Assembly (NCBI GenBank): GCA_946407725.1
Contig: CAMJPM010000010.1
Coordinates: forward strand, 1 to 50,144
Source: an uncultured Lachnospiraceae bacterium
GTDB taxonomy: Bacteria > Bacillota > Clostridia > Lachnospirales > Lachnospiraceae
Reading direction: 5' to 3'
Length of the DNA: 50,144 nt
Numbering within the stretch: position 1 is the first letter of the stretch; every line of letters starts with the position of its first letter. Below, one piece after another: positions 25,295 to 33,127 of this stretch. Under the pieces are notes generated by a model, which saw only the letters and a list, made by a program, of their open reading frames with translations, did not search any database and was not told the origin of the DNA. Made by a program: the position numbers and the translations under genes.

Positions 25295-26556
25295 GTAAAG
25301 ATAAGCCAAAAAGGGCAGAGTTGCTGGCACCGGCAGGAACACCCGGTTGTTTTTATGCGGCAGTGAATGCCGGAGCAGATGCGGTCTATGCAGGGTTAAA
25401 GAAATTCGGGGCAAGGAGCTTTGCCGGTAATTTCACCATTCCGGAATTTACGGAAGCCATAGATCACGCCCATCTTTTTAATAAAAAGCTGTACCTGACA
25501 CTGAATATCCTTATGAGGGATGCAGAGCTTGACGAAGTTGACGACTGCATCCGCCCTCTGTATAAAGCCGGACTTGACGGCGTGATCGTCCAGGATATCG
25601 GACTTATTTCCCACATTATAAGAGAATATCCTCTTCTTGAGGTTCATGTGAGCACCCAGTCATTTATAACGGGTGTTTACGGTGCTGCCCTGTTAAAGAA
25701 AATGGGGGCTCACAGAGTTGTTCCCGCAAGAGAGCTGTCTGTTGGGGAAATACGGGATATCAGGGAGAAGGCTGATATTGAGGTGGAGTGCTTTATTCAC
25801 GGTGCCATGTGTTATTCATACTCCGGAATGTGTCTCATGTCCTCGTTCCTGGGCGGCAGGAGCGGAAACAGAGGCAGCTGTGCCGGTCCCTGCAGACAAC
25901 CCTATAACGGAGGAGATTACATTCTGTCCATGAAGGATCTCTGTGTTATAAAGGATCTGAGCGCACTTCTTGAAGCAGGGGTGGACAGCCTGAAGATTGA
26001 GGGCAGGATGAAGTCGAAGGAGTATGTCTATAATGTAACCGGGATCTACAGGGAGTTTCTGGATGATTACTACGATAAGGGGATAAGGGAGCCCTCGGAA
26101 AAAAAGGTCAGGGAGCTCTTTTCGCTGTATTCCAGAAGCGGCCTGAACAGCGGATATCTTTTTAAGCATAACGGCGCTGATATGATAACGAGGCAGAGGG
26201 GAAGCTATGTCACAGGTATTCCGGAGGACAGGGAGTATCCGGAGATAAAGCTTCCTGTTTCCTGTGAAGGGGTGTTTAAAAAGGGGGAGGCTGCAGTATT
26301 GCGGTTAAGCTACGGGCGCCACAGTGCAGAGTGTTTTGGGAGCGTTTCGGAGGAAGCGAAAAGCAGGCCCTTATCCCTTAAGGAGATAGAAAAACAGCTT
26401 AAGAAAACAGGCAACAGCCCATTTTCATTTGAGAAGCTTAAAATAACAGCAGATAGTGATATTTTTATTCCGCTTTCACAGATAAACGAACTGAGAAGAA
26501 AGACAATAGAAGCACTGAAGGAGGATATTCTGAATGAATACAGACGTTCTCTTTGA
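25291..26556 (+). CDS. U32-family peptidase-like protein, N-terminal/catalytic half (RlhA/TrhP type)
   Basis: A 421-residue U32 protein. It starts with the family strand AELLAPAGTPGCFYAAVNAGADAVYAG and carries the signature ECFIHGAMCYSYSGMCLMSSFLGGRSGNRGSCAGPCRQPY with its conserved cysteines. Relatives (RlhA, TrhP) use prephenate to hydroxylate cytidine in 23S rRNA or uridine in tRNA; the substrate here is open. Translation starts at TTG 25291, overlapping the zapA stop (TTGA), since no ATG precedes the conserved start. The next ORF overlaps its 3' end by 23 bp and looks like the C-terminal half of larger RlhA-type proteins, so the two may work as one enzyme. Confidence 0.88.
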   Translation: MSKDKPKRAELLAPAGTPGCFYAAVNAGADAVYAGLKKFGARSFAGNFTIPEFTEAIDHAHLFNKKLYLTLNILMRDAELDEVDDCIRPLYKAGLDGVIVQDIGLISHIIREYPLLEVHVSTQSFITGVYGAALLKKMGAHRVVPARELSVGEIRDIREKADIEVECFIHGAMCYSYSGMCLMSSFLGGRSGNRGSCAGPCRQPYNGGDYILSMKDLCVIKDLSALLEAGVDSLKIEGRMKSKEYVYNVTGIYREFLDDYYDKGIREPSEKKVRELFSLYSRSGLNSGYLFKHNGADMITRQRGSYVTGIPEDREYPEIKLPVSCEGVFKKGEAAVLRLSYGRHSAECFGSVSEEAKSRPLSLKEIEKQLKKTGNSPFSFEKLKITADSDIFIPLSQINELRRKTIEALKEDILNEYRRSL

Positions 26557-27322
26557 AAGTGCGGAAACTGGATTTAAGGCTTTTCATCTGTTTGAAGAAA
26601 GGGGACTCTTAAGAAGCATAAGGTTTTTTATCTCCCCGGAAAGGCCTTACGGTTTAAGTAAGGAAAAGCATGTATTGCTCTTGCCCTATGTTTTAAGGAG
26701 CAATGGGGTAATGAGGATCCGTGAACTTATTGACAGGGAGGATCCTGTAAACATTATGGTAAGAAACCTGGAGGAACTGGGTTTTCTCAGATCTGAAAAC
26801 TACAGGGGAAGAATATTGGCAGACAGCTGTTTGTATTCCTTTAACCGGGAGAGCCGCAGCGTGTTACGGGGTTTAGGCATAAGTGAGGATACAGTTCCGC
26901 TGGAGCTCACTTTCCGTGAGATGAAGGACAGGGGCTGCAGGGGATCTGTTGTTATTATTTACGGAAGGGCGCCTCTTATGGTGTCTGCCCAGTGTGCGTT
27001 CAGGACTGTTTCAGGTGGATGCAGAAAAGACAAAAAAGGCTTTTACAGCCGTATTAAAGACAGAAAGAATGTGGACTTTCCTTACAGGGCAGAGTGTAAC
27101 TACTGTTATAATGTGATCTATAATTCGGTTCCAACAGCTCTTTTTAAGGATGCTGAAGGTCTGAAAGACCTTGAACCTTCTGCCTTCAGAATGGATTTTA
27201 CCACTGAGAAAGCGGAACAGGCAGCGGATATAACAGATGCTTATCTTTCAGGAAAGATCGTTTCCTGTATGGATAAGCTTCTGCCGGAATTTACCAGAGG
27301 GCATTTCAAAAAGGGAGTATAG
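26534..27322 (+). CDS. C-terminal-half U32-like protein, separately translated
   Basis: A 262-residue protein in the +1 frame relative to the preceding U32 gene. Its content matches the second half of long U32 proteins: LPYVLRSNGVMRIRELI, NIMVRNLEELGFL, ILADSCLYSFNRES, VVIIYGRAPLMVSAQCAF, then a cysteine pattern ending in a DRKNVDFPYRAECNYCYN segment. It begins with ATG inside the last codons of the upstream gene and has a perfect AAGGAGG 9 nt before it, so independent initiation with coupling is well supported. It has no signal peptide or membrane segment. Alternatives are a natural fission of an RlhA-like gene, or an ancestral frameshift rescued by internal initiation. Confidence 0.75.
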   Translation: MNTDVLFESAETGFKAFHLFEERGLLRSIRFFISPERPYGLSKEKHVLLLPYVLRSNGVMRIRELIDREDPVNIMVRNLEELGFLRSENYRGRILADSCLYSFNRESRSVLRGLGISEDTVPLELTFREMKDRGCRGSVVIIYGRAPLMVSAQCAFRTVSGGCRKDKKGFYSRIKDRKNVDFPYRAECNYCYNVIYNSVPTALFKDAEGLKDLEPSAFRMDFTTEKAEQAADITDAYLSGKIVSCMDKLLPEFTRGHFKKGV

Positions 27323-27327
27323 GAGTA

Positions 27328-28656
27328 TTGTCAGGTATAATATTAGGTTTATCCAGATATGTGCTCTGCTTCTTTTCTGCGCTCTATGCTTTTCACTGCT
27401 TTCTCGGCTTTGGAAGCGAAGGTGAAAAGGAGAGAAGAGGAGTAAGCCTTTTACAGGCTTTTTTTCTCATTTTAATACATGTTATTTCTTTTACGGTGCT
27501 CTATTTCAGAACGGGCGATACGGAAGCACTGTATTACTGTGCCCTGCAGGAGGTCATGATCATTGCATATATGGTTCTCATGCGATTCCTGTATCCGGAG
27601 AGCAGCAGGATCCTTGTAAATAATATGCTCTTCTTTCTCTCTGTAGGCCTTGTCATGCTGTTCCGTCTTTCCCCGGAGGATCACAACAAACAGTTTATTG
27701 TTGCGGTCATTGCACTTGTTATTTCGCTGCCTCTTCCCGCTCTCATAAACAGGATAAAGGAACACTGGAAGTATACCTACGGTTTTGGGCTTTCAGGCAT
27801 GATACTTATTTTCTTTGTGCTTGTTGTAGGAAATGTCACCAGGGGATCCAGGCTCTCTATCTCCATAGCGGGCGTTTCATTTCAGTCCTCTGAATTTGCG
27901 AAGATACTTTTTATACTGTTTTTAGCCGGGATCCTTTCTGATGACTGTTTTTTCGGGGACAGCAGGAAGGATCATGAGATGCGGCAGATAAATACAGGAG
28001 TCAGTGCTCTTTTTGCTTTTACGTATGTACTTATTATGGTGCTGTCAAAGGATCTTGGCGGGGCGGCCATCTTTTTTGTGATATATGTGATGATGCTGTA
28101 TGCCGCACTGAAAAATATAATGGTACCGGGTGTTTCCTTATGCTTAGGAGCAGCAGGCCTGGCTGTAAGCTATAAGCTTTTTCCCCATGTAAGGAACCGG
28201 TTTCTGGCTTGGAGAAGGCCCTTTTCGTATATTGAAGGTCAGGGATACCAGATAACCCAGTCGCTTTTTGCCATAGGTACGGGAGGCTGGTTCGGCATGG
28301 GCCTGACTGAGGGCTCCCCGGATAAAATACCCATAGTCAGCAGGGATTTTATGTTCTCCGCCATTGCAGAGGAGCTGGGATGTATTTTCGCCGTGTGTTT
28401 TATCCTTGTATGCATCAGTACATTCCTGACCTTTATCAATACTGCTATTTCCGACAACAATCCTTATTACAGGCTGTTAAGCCTCGGAATATCGGTATGC
28501 TATGGATTTCAGGTGTTCTTAAATATAGGAGGTGTGACCAAGTTCATTCCCCTTACCGGAGTAACGCTGCCCCTTACAAGCTACGGTGGATCTTCCTGTC
28601 TTTCCATGGCAGTGATGTTTGCCATTATTCAGAGCATTATTGTTTCGCAGGAGTAA
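27328..28656 (+). CDS. SEDS-family peptidoglycan glycosyltransferase (FtsW/RodA/SpoVE type)
   Basis: A 442-residue protein with about ten membrane helices that polymerises lipid II into glycan strands together with a class B PBP. SEDS landmarks are KDLGGAAIFFVIYVMMLY (with the conserved catalytic-type Asp), RFLAWRRPF, GQGYQITQSLFAIGTGGWFGMGL, IPIVSRDFMFSAIAEELG and the C-terminal FIPLTGVTLPLTSYGGSS. It starts with TTG after AAGGGAG/AGGAG. The partner PBP starts 3 bp after its stop. Its location away from a division cluster suggests a paralogue of the FtsW/RodA set; which process it serves cannot be decided from sequence. Confidence 0.93.
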   Translation: MSGIILGLSRYVLCFFSALYAFHCFLGFGSEGEKERRGVSLLQAFFLILIHVISFTVLYFRTGDTEALYYCALQEVMIIAYMVLMRFLYPESSRILVNNMLFFLSVGLVMLFRLSPEDHNKQFIVAVIALVISLPLPALINRIKEHWKYTYGFGLSGMILIFFVLVVGNVTRGSRLSISIAGVSFQSSEFAKILFILFLAGILSDDCFFGDSRKDHEMRQINTGVSALFAFTYVLIMVLSKDLGGAAIFFVIYVMMLYAALKNIMVPGVSLCLGAAGLAVSYKLFPHVRNRFLAWRRPFSYIEGQGYQITQSLFAIGTGGWFGMGLTEGSPDKIPIVSRDFMFSAIAEELGCIFAVCFILVCISTFLTFINTAISDNNPYYRLLSLGISVCYGFQVFLNIGGVTKFIPLTGVTLPLTSYGGSSCLSMAVMFAIIQSIIVSQE

Positions 28657-28659
28657 TTA

Positions 28660-30132
28660 ATGTTTTTTTTCAATAAGGATAAGAAAAGGAATACTGAAGG
28701 GTCCGATATTAAAAAAACCGATAAAAACAGGGAACTCCATGTTATCATGTATTTCTTTGTGGCGGCCTTTTTTTCAGTTACTGTTTTTTTCTGCGCCTAT
28801 GTGGGGTTAAGTGCCAAAAAGACTATCAACAGCTCATATAATATGAGACAGGCTAATCTGGAAAAAAAGGTGATAAGGGGAATGATCTTTTCTTCAAAGG
28901 GGGAGATACTCGCCGAGGAGGCTATGAACAAGGATAATATCGAAGTCAGGTATTATCCCTATAAAGAGGTTTTTGCCCACGCAGTGGGATTTTCCACCCA
29001 TGGAAAGAGCGGAGTGGAATATGAAGCCAACATTTCTTTATTGACCAGCAATGCTCCGGTGAATGAAAGGCTGGAAAAGGAGATGTCGGGAATAAGGAAT
29101 TACGGTGATAATGTCTATACCACCTATGATGTATCATTGCAGCAGGCGGCCTATGACGCCCTGGGGGTATATAGAGGTGCCATTATCGTTTCAGAGGTAA
29201 AGACCGGAAAAATCCTTGCCATGGTTTCCAAACCGGACTTTGATCCCAATACAGTTTCTGAAAACTGGGCCGGTATCTCTGCGGAAACAGAGGATTCACC
29301 CCTTGTTAACCGGGCACTGCAGGGACTGTATCCCCCGGGTTCCACCTTTAAGATAGTGACGCTTCTGGAGTACATAAGGGAAAAACCGGATACCTTTAAG
29401 GATTTTCAATACATCTGTAATGGTCATTTTGATTACGGTGACACAAGAATAAACTGTTTCCACTCCTCCGTACACGGCAGGGTAAGCCTTAAGGAGGCAT
29501 TTGAGAAATCCTGCAACAGCACCTTTGCGGATATCGGGACGCTGCTTGATCTGAAAAAATACAGGGAAACTGCGGATACCCTCCTTTTTAATTCGGATCT
29601 TCCTTTAAACGTTCCCTACAGCAGGGGAAGCTTTGTACTGTCTCAGAGTTCCGGAGAGGAGGAGATAATCCAGAGCGCCATAGGCCAGGGAAATACTCTG
29701 ATGACACCGGCTCATATGAATTTTATAACGTGCGCTATAGCCAATAAGGGAATGCTTATGAAACCCTATCAGATAGAAAAGATCGAGAACTACCGGGGAA
29801 TGGTGATAGAGCAGTATGCTCCGGAGGAATATAAAAGACTTATGACAGAAGAAGAGGCAGAGCTGCTGAAGGAATATATGACGGGCGTTGTCTTAAACGG
29901 AACAGGTAAGAAGCTGAAAGGGCTTGAGTATGAGGTTGCGGGAAAGACCGGGTCCGCAGAATACGGAACCATTAAGGGAGAGAGCCATTCCTGGTTTACG
30001 GGCTTTTCCAATCCGGAGGATCCGGATATCGCAGTAACTGTCATAATGGAAGGGGCCGGCAGCGGAAGCGACTATGCAGTCCCGGTGGCAAAGCGGGTGC
30101 TGGATTCCTATTACCGGTCTGCCGGTAAATGA
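28660..30132 (+). CDS. Class B penicillin-binding protein (PbpA/FtsI type)
   Basis: A 490-residue membrane-anchored transpeptidase that cross-links peptidoglycan made by the adjacent SEDS protein. A short cytoplasmic start is followed by one membrane helix (VIMYFFVAAFFSVTVFFCAYVGL), a small pedestal (RGMIFSSKGEILAEE) and the transpeptidase domain with SxxK = STFK (Ser228), SxN = SCN (Ser284) and KTG at Lys429. It is compact, like PbpA of actinobacteria and the short PBPs paired with SEDS genes in Clostridia, and lacks PASTA repeats. It starts 3 bp after the SEDS gene. Its stop lies only 9 bp from the convergent HD-GYP gene, with no terminator between. Confidence 0.94.
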   Translation: MFFFNKDKKRNTEGSDIKKTDKNRELHVIMYFFVAAFFSVTVFFCAYVGLSAKKTINSSYNMRQANLEKKVIRGMIFSSKGEILAEEAMNKDNIEVRYYPYKEVFAHAVGFSTHGKSGVEYEANISLLTSNAPVNERLEKEMSGIRNYGDNVYTTYDVSLQQAAYDALGVYRGAIIVSEVKTGKILAMVSKPDFDPNTVSENWAGISAETEDSPLVNRALQGLYPPGSTFKIVTLLEYIREKPDTFKDFQYICNGHFDYGDTRINCFHSSVHGRVSLKEAFEKSCNSTFADIGTLLDLKKYRETADTLLFNSDLPLNVPYSRGSFVLSQSSGEEEIIQSAIGQGNTLMTPAHMNFITCAIANKGMLMKPYQIEKIENYRGMVIEQYAPEEYKRLMTEEEAELLKEYMTGVVLNGTGKKLKGLEYEVAGKTGSAEYGTIKGESHSWFTGFSNPEDPDIAVTVIMEGAGSGSDYAVPVAKRVLDSYYRSAGK

Positions 30133-30141
30133 TCTAAACTC

Positions 30142-31200
30142 TTATATGATACCTTTGATATACAGCTCGCGGTTTCTGGAGAGATCCAGAACAGTGGTGT
30201 CATTCCGGAGAAGGGGTCTGGAAAGATCATTCATGTTATTCATTGTTACTTCCCAGGTGCTCCCGTCATTTAATACCACACGGTTTCCGATAAGCTCATC
30301 TACGATGTGCTTTGCAAAGAGCTGTGTAAACTGCACATCATAGTTCATTATCATATTTTCCTCAAACATCTGTATAGCCTGGTAGGGACATTTGGGCTCC
30401 CGGTAAGAGCGGGCGCTGGTCATGGCCTCATATACATCCAGGATGGCCATTATTTTTGCGTAGGTATCCATCTCATTACCCATAAGACCCTGGGGATACC
30501 CTGAACCGTCCGTTCTCTCGTGGTGCTGTAATGTTGCGTTCAGCACATGGGGATCGAGATTTTTGGAATAGCGGGACAGGAGATGGTAGCCGTAGAAAGC
30601 GTGGGTCTTTACCAGGTCATATTCCATTTTATCGAGTTTTGTGGGCTTCCATATAATATCATTCGGTATCATAAATTTTCCTATATCATAGAGGAAGCCG
30701 CAGGTACAGAGGACATCGGTTTCTTTTTCGTTTAAACCCAGCCATCTGGCATAGATCTTGCATATCATGGCCACATTCAGACTGTGGGCATAAGTCATTT
30801 CATCCTCTGAGGGCAGACGGAGATACAGATATGCAAAAAGCTCCTTGCCGGAAAGATAATCCGGTACAAGGTTCTTTATTATCTGCTTCAGATCATCGAG
30901 CCTGAAGGGAACCTTCTTGTAAATAAATGAGTCCACCGCAACCTTATAGGCCATAAGGTTTGCTGCATAATCCTGCTCGAATTTCTTAAAGGCACGGGAA
31001 ACCTTGATCTTTCCGTAATAGGTTTCGGCAAAGTCTTCATCTTCCATAATATTAATGGCAATGAGCTTAAAGGCTGCCAGCTGTTTCCTTATAATGCCAT
31101 CCACCTTTGTACCCTGCTTTATAACGACCTTGTCGCCCATTTTAACATTGTCGCCTATTATCATGCCGTCCTTCAGCTCTGCGATGGCAACGGTATACAT
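30142..31200 (-). CDS. HD-GYP domain protein with a substituted HD histidine
   Basis: A 352-residue soluble protein of the cyclic-di-GMP phosphodiesterase family. A beta-rich N-terminal region (about 1-50) precedes the HD-GYP domain: His139, YDIGK (171-175), His200, HHERTDGSGYP (His226, His227, Gly-Tyr-Pro 234-236) and DVYEAM (Asp255). The first residue of the HD pair is Tyr171 (codon TAT) rather than His, and the later DVYDA is DVYEA, so one metal ligand is lost while the rest of the site remains. It may be a weakened enzyme, use fewer metals, or act as a c-di-GMP sensor. AAGAGG precedes the ATG, and a good promoter lies about 57 bp upstream. Confidence 0.92.
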   Translation of the reverse strand: MYTVAIAELKDGMIIGDNVKMGDKVVIKQGTKVDGIIRKQLAAFKLIAINIMEDEDFAETYYGKIKVSRAFKKFEQDYAANLMAYKVAVDSFIYKKVPFRLDDLKQIIKNLVPDYLSGKELFAYLYLRLPSEDEMTYAHSLNVAMICKIYARWLGLNEKETDVLCTCGFLYDIGKFMIPNDIIWKPTKLDKMEYDLVKTHAFYGYHLLSRYSKNLDPHVLNATLQHHERTDGSGYPQGLMGNEMDTYAKIMAILDVYEAMTSARSYREPKCPYQAIQMFEENMIMNYDVQFTQLFAKHIVDELIGNRVVLNDGSTWEVTMNNMNDLSRPLLRNDTTVLDLSRNRELYIKGII

Positions 31201-31256
31201 ACAACACCTCTTAATTTTAATGAAAAATCACAACTGTATTGAAGTTTTACCGTACC

Positions 31257-31285
31257 ATTGTAAGCAAAACAGGGGTTTAAGTCAA
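31257..31285 (-). promoter_or_regulatory. Sigma-A promoter of the HD-GYP gene
   Basis: On the minus strand TTGACT (31285-31280), a 17-bp spacer and TACAAT (31262-31257), each 5/6 to consensus. It predicts a leader of about 50 nt. Confidence 0.75.
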
Positions 31286-31318
31286 TCATAAAGGAAGAAT
31301 TGTTACGGAGAGTCAGAG

Positions 31319-31347
31319 TTGTTAAAAACCTAAAAATGTGGCATATT
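31319..31347 (+). promoter_or_regulatory. Candidate promoter of the 31355 operon with almost no leader
   Basis: TTGTTA (31319-31324), a 17-bp spacer and CATATT (31342-31347). The expected start is within a base or two of the ATG at 31355, and no ribosome binding site exists, so the first gene may be leaderless. The -10 match is only moderate. Confidence 0.45.
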
Positions 31348-31354
31348 TAATATT

Positions 31355-31678
31355 ATGAAGTTCTATGAGCACCTTTATGTATCTGAAGGCATAAGGGGAA
31401 GGGAAAATGAGATAAAGAAAAAGCTTAATGAGGGCACCGGAATGATTGGTGTTCATTTTATCGCACTGCCGTTGTACAGCGGGGATCTTCTGGAGATATA
31501 CTCCGCGCCGGAGCTGAAGCAGAGGTGGTACAGGAGATCATCCCTCTTTATAGTGGGTATGGCCGGAAGCTTAACGGAAGCGGAACTTCTCTGCGCGGAT
31601 ATCCTGATGGAAATCCGCAAAAAACAGGGCGATTATAATAGCAGACGTTTTTTTGGTATGGATGAGGGGGACGTATGA
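31355..31678 (+). CDS. Small uncharacterised protein heading the DUF2953-gerW operon
   Basis: A 107-residue protein starting MKFYEHLYVSEGIRGRENEI. It has a basic amphipathic start, a central beta/hydrophobic core (MIGVHFIALPLYSGDLLEIYSA, SLFIVGMAGSLTEAELLCADIL) and no membrane segment or signal peptide. The pattern resembles small proteins found in Lachnospiraceae ahead of ytfI-like genes, but I know no function. Its stop overlaps the next start by 4 bp (ATGA), so it is translationally coupled to that gene. No ribosome binding site precedes its ATG, and a promoter sits immediately upstream, consistent with a leaderless transcript. Confidence 0.75.
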   Translation: MKFYEHLYVSEGIRGRENEIKKKLNEGTGMIGVHFIALPLYSGDLLEIYSAPELKQRWYRRSSLFIVGMAGSLTEAELLCADILMEIRKKQGDYNSRRFFGMDEGDV

Positions 31679-32721
31679 CTGTTTTTCTGTCTGTACTAAA
31701 AATCATAGGAATAATTCTTCTTATAGTTTTAGGGGCCGTTCTGGCGCTGCTGCTGCTTATCCTTTTTGTTCCCGTACGATACAGACTGAAGGGGGATGTA
31801 AGGGCGGATGAAAATTATTATGACCTGAGCCTGGATATTACCTGGCTTTTGCATATGATACACGGGCTGGCGGCTTATAAAAAGACTGAAATGGAAGATG
31901 AGGTTCCTAAGGAGGACCGGAAAAATGACGAAGGCTTCCGGCATGAAGTGCGCCTTTTCGGGTTCCGGATACTTCCCAAAAAGGAAAAAACATACGATAT
32001 GGAATCTGAACCCTATGAGTATCCGGTTCCGTATTCAGATAATGAAGAAAATGGATATAAGGAAATAATTGAAGATAATTATGTGAATAAAGATAACGAT
32101 GAAAATATAAATACTGAAGAAAATATAAATACTGAAGAAAATGAAAATACAGAAGATAATATAAATACTGAAGAAAATGAAAATACAGAAGATAATATAA
32201 ATACTGAAGAAAAAGCAGAAGAAAATGAAGATCAGGGGAAGGCTGGCGGAGGTGAAACAATTATTAAAAAGCTTAAGGGCTTGGGAGAAAAGGCCGCCGG
32301 GGCTAAAGAAAATGCCAGCTGTAAAATCCGGGGAATATATGGTAAAATAAATGATACTGCTGATAAATGCAGGAAGTATTACGGGATATTGACCAGGGAT
32401 TCCTCAAAAGAAGCGCTGGACCGGATCTTATGCGAAGTGAAAAGGCTTTTAAGAGCTCTGCGGCCGGGAAAATACAGGATATATCTTTTATATGGCTTTG
32501 AGGATGTGTCCCTTACCGGCGCTCTCACCGGAGTGCTGGCGGTTTTGTTTTCCGGACTTAATGATAAGAAGGTTACTTTTATCCCTGATTTTGAAAACCA
32601 GATCGTAAAAGGAGACTTTTATATAAAAGGGCGTATCACTGCATTTACACTGTTGTTAATTGTTGCCAGACTATATTTTAACAAGAATTTCAGGCAATTT
32701 ATCAAGGAAATAAGGAGTTAG
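31675..32721 (+). CDS. DUF2953 (YtfI-like) membrane protein with Asn/Glu repeat
   Basis: A 348-residue protein. One N-terminal membrane helix (IIGIILLIVLGAVLALLLLILFVPVRY) is followed by YRLKGDVRADENYYDLSLDITWLLHMI, a charged spacer and the conserved C-terminal region with VSLTGALTGVLAVLFS and VKGDFYIKGRITAFTLLLI, which is typical of DUF2953/YtfI. In B. subtilis ytfI lies directly before ytfJ (gerW), the same order as here, and the pair is linked to sporulation/germination. The spacer carries six hexapeptides of the NxNTE(E/D) type encoded by an exact 36-bp tandem repeat, unusual for the family. The start ATG overlaps the previous stop. Confidence 0.83.
   Translation: MTVFLSVLKIIGIILLIVLGAVLALLLLILFVPVRYRLKGDVRADENYYDLSLDITWLLHMIHGLAAYKKTEMEDEVPKEDRKNDEGFRHEVRLFGFRILPKKEKTYDMESEPYEYPVPYSDNEENGYKEIIEDNYVNKDNDENINTEENINTEENENTEDNINTEENENTEDNINTEEKAEENEDQGKAGGGETIIKKLKGLGEKAAGAKENASCKIRGIYGKINDTADKCRKYYGILTRDSSKEALDRILCEVKRLLRALRPGKYRIYLLYGFEDVSLTGALTGVLAVLFSGLNDKKVTFIPDFENQIVKGDFYIKGRITAFTLLLIVARLYFNKNFRQFIKEIRS
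32104..32211 (+). repeat. 18/36-bp tandem repeat within the DUF2953 gene
   Basis: Six 18-bp half units of two kinds (ending ACTGAAGAA or ACAGAAGAT). Two identical 36-bp copies lie at 32122-32157 and 32158-32193, flanked by single half units at 32104-32121 and 32194-32211. Each half unit encodes NINTEE or NENTED, so gain or loss of units keeps the frame. The region is very AT-rich. Confidence 0.95.
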
Positions 32722-32725
32722 GAAA

Positions 32726-33127
32726 ATGGGAGAGCTTAAGAGAAATGATGTTGTGGAAAATCTGTTAAAGGGCATGGATTCTTTTCTTTCATCCAAAACC
32801 GTTGTGGGTGAGCCCATGACAGTCGGGGATATCACGCTGATCCCTTTGACGGAGGTTACCTTCGGAATAGCTGCGGGCACCGGGACAGCTGATAAAAAGA
32901 TGAACGGAAGGGGAGGCATGGGCGGAAAGATGTCGCCTTCCGCAGTGCTTGTGATAAAGGACGGAAAGACCAGGATCATAAATGTCAAGAACCAGGATGC
33001 CGTTACAAAGATCCTGGATCTGGTTCCGGAACTTGTGGGACGTTTTACCGAACCAAAGGATAAGGAAAATGATATTACAAATGAACAGGCTCTGGATATA
33101 GCCTTTGACAGGTCAGAAAACGCATGA
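32726..33127 (+). CDS. gerW: GerW/YtfJ-family sporulation protein
   Basis: A 133-residue protein of the YtfJ/GerW family. It shows VENLLKGMDSFLSSKTVVGEPMTVGDITLIPLTEVTFGIAAGTG, a Gly-rich GRGGMGGKMSPSAVLVI loop and a C-terminal helix (VTKILDLVPELVGRF). In B. subtilis GerW is needed for germination with L-alanine; in Lachnospiraceae the gene is widespread, including in organisms not known to sporulate. TAAGGAG is upstream of the ATG, 4 bp after the DUF2953 stop. Its last codons overlap the CapA-like gene (ATGA). The symbol follows the B. subtilis orthologue. Confidence 0.92.
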   Translation: MGELKRNDVVENLLKGMDSFLSSKTVVGEPMTVGDITLIPLTEVTFGIAAGTGTADKKMNGRGGMGGKMSPSAVLVIKDGKTRIINVKNQDAVTKILDLVPELVGRFTEPKDKENDITNEQALDIAFDRSENA

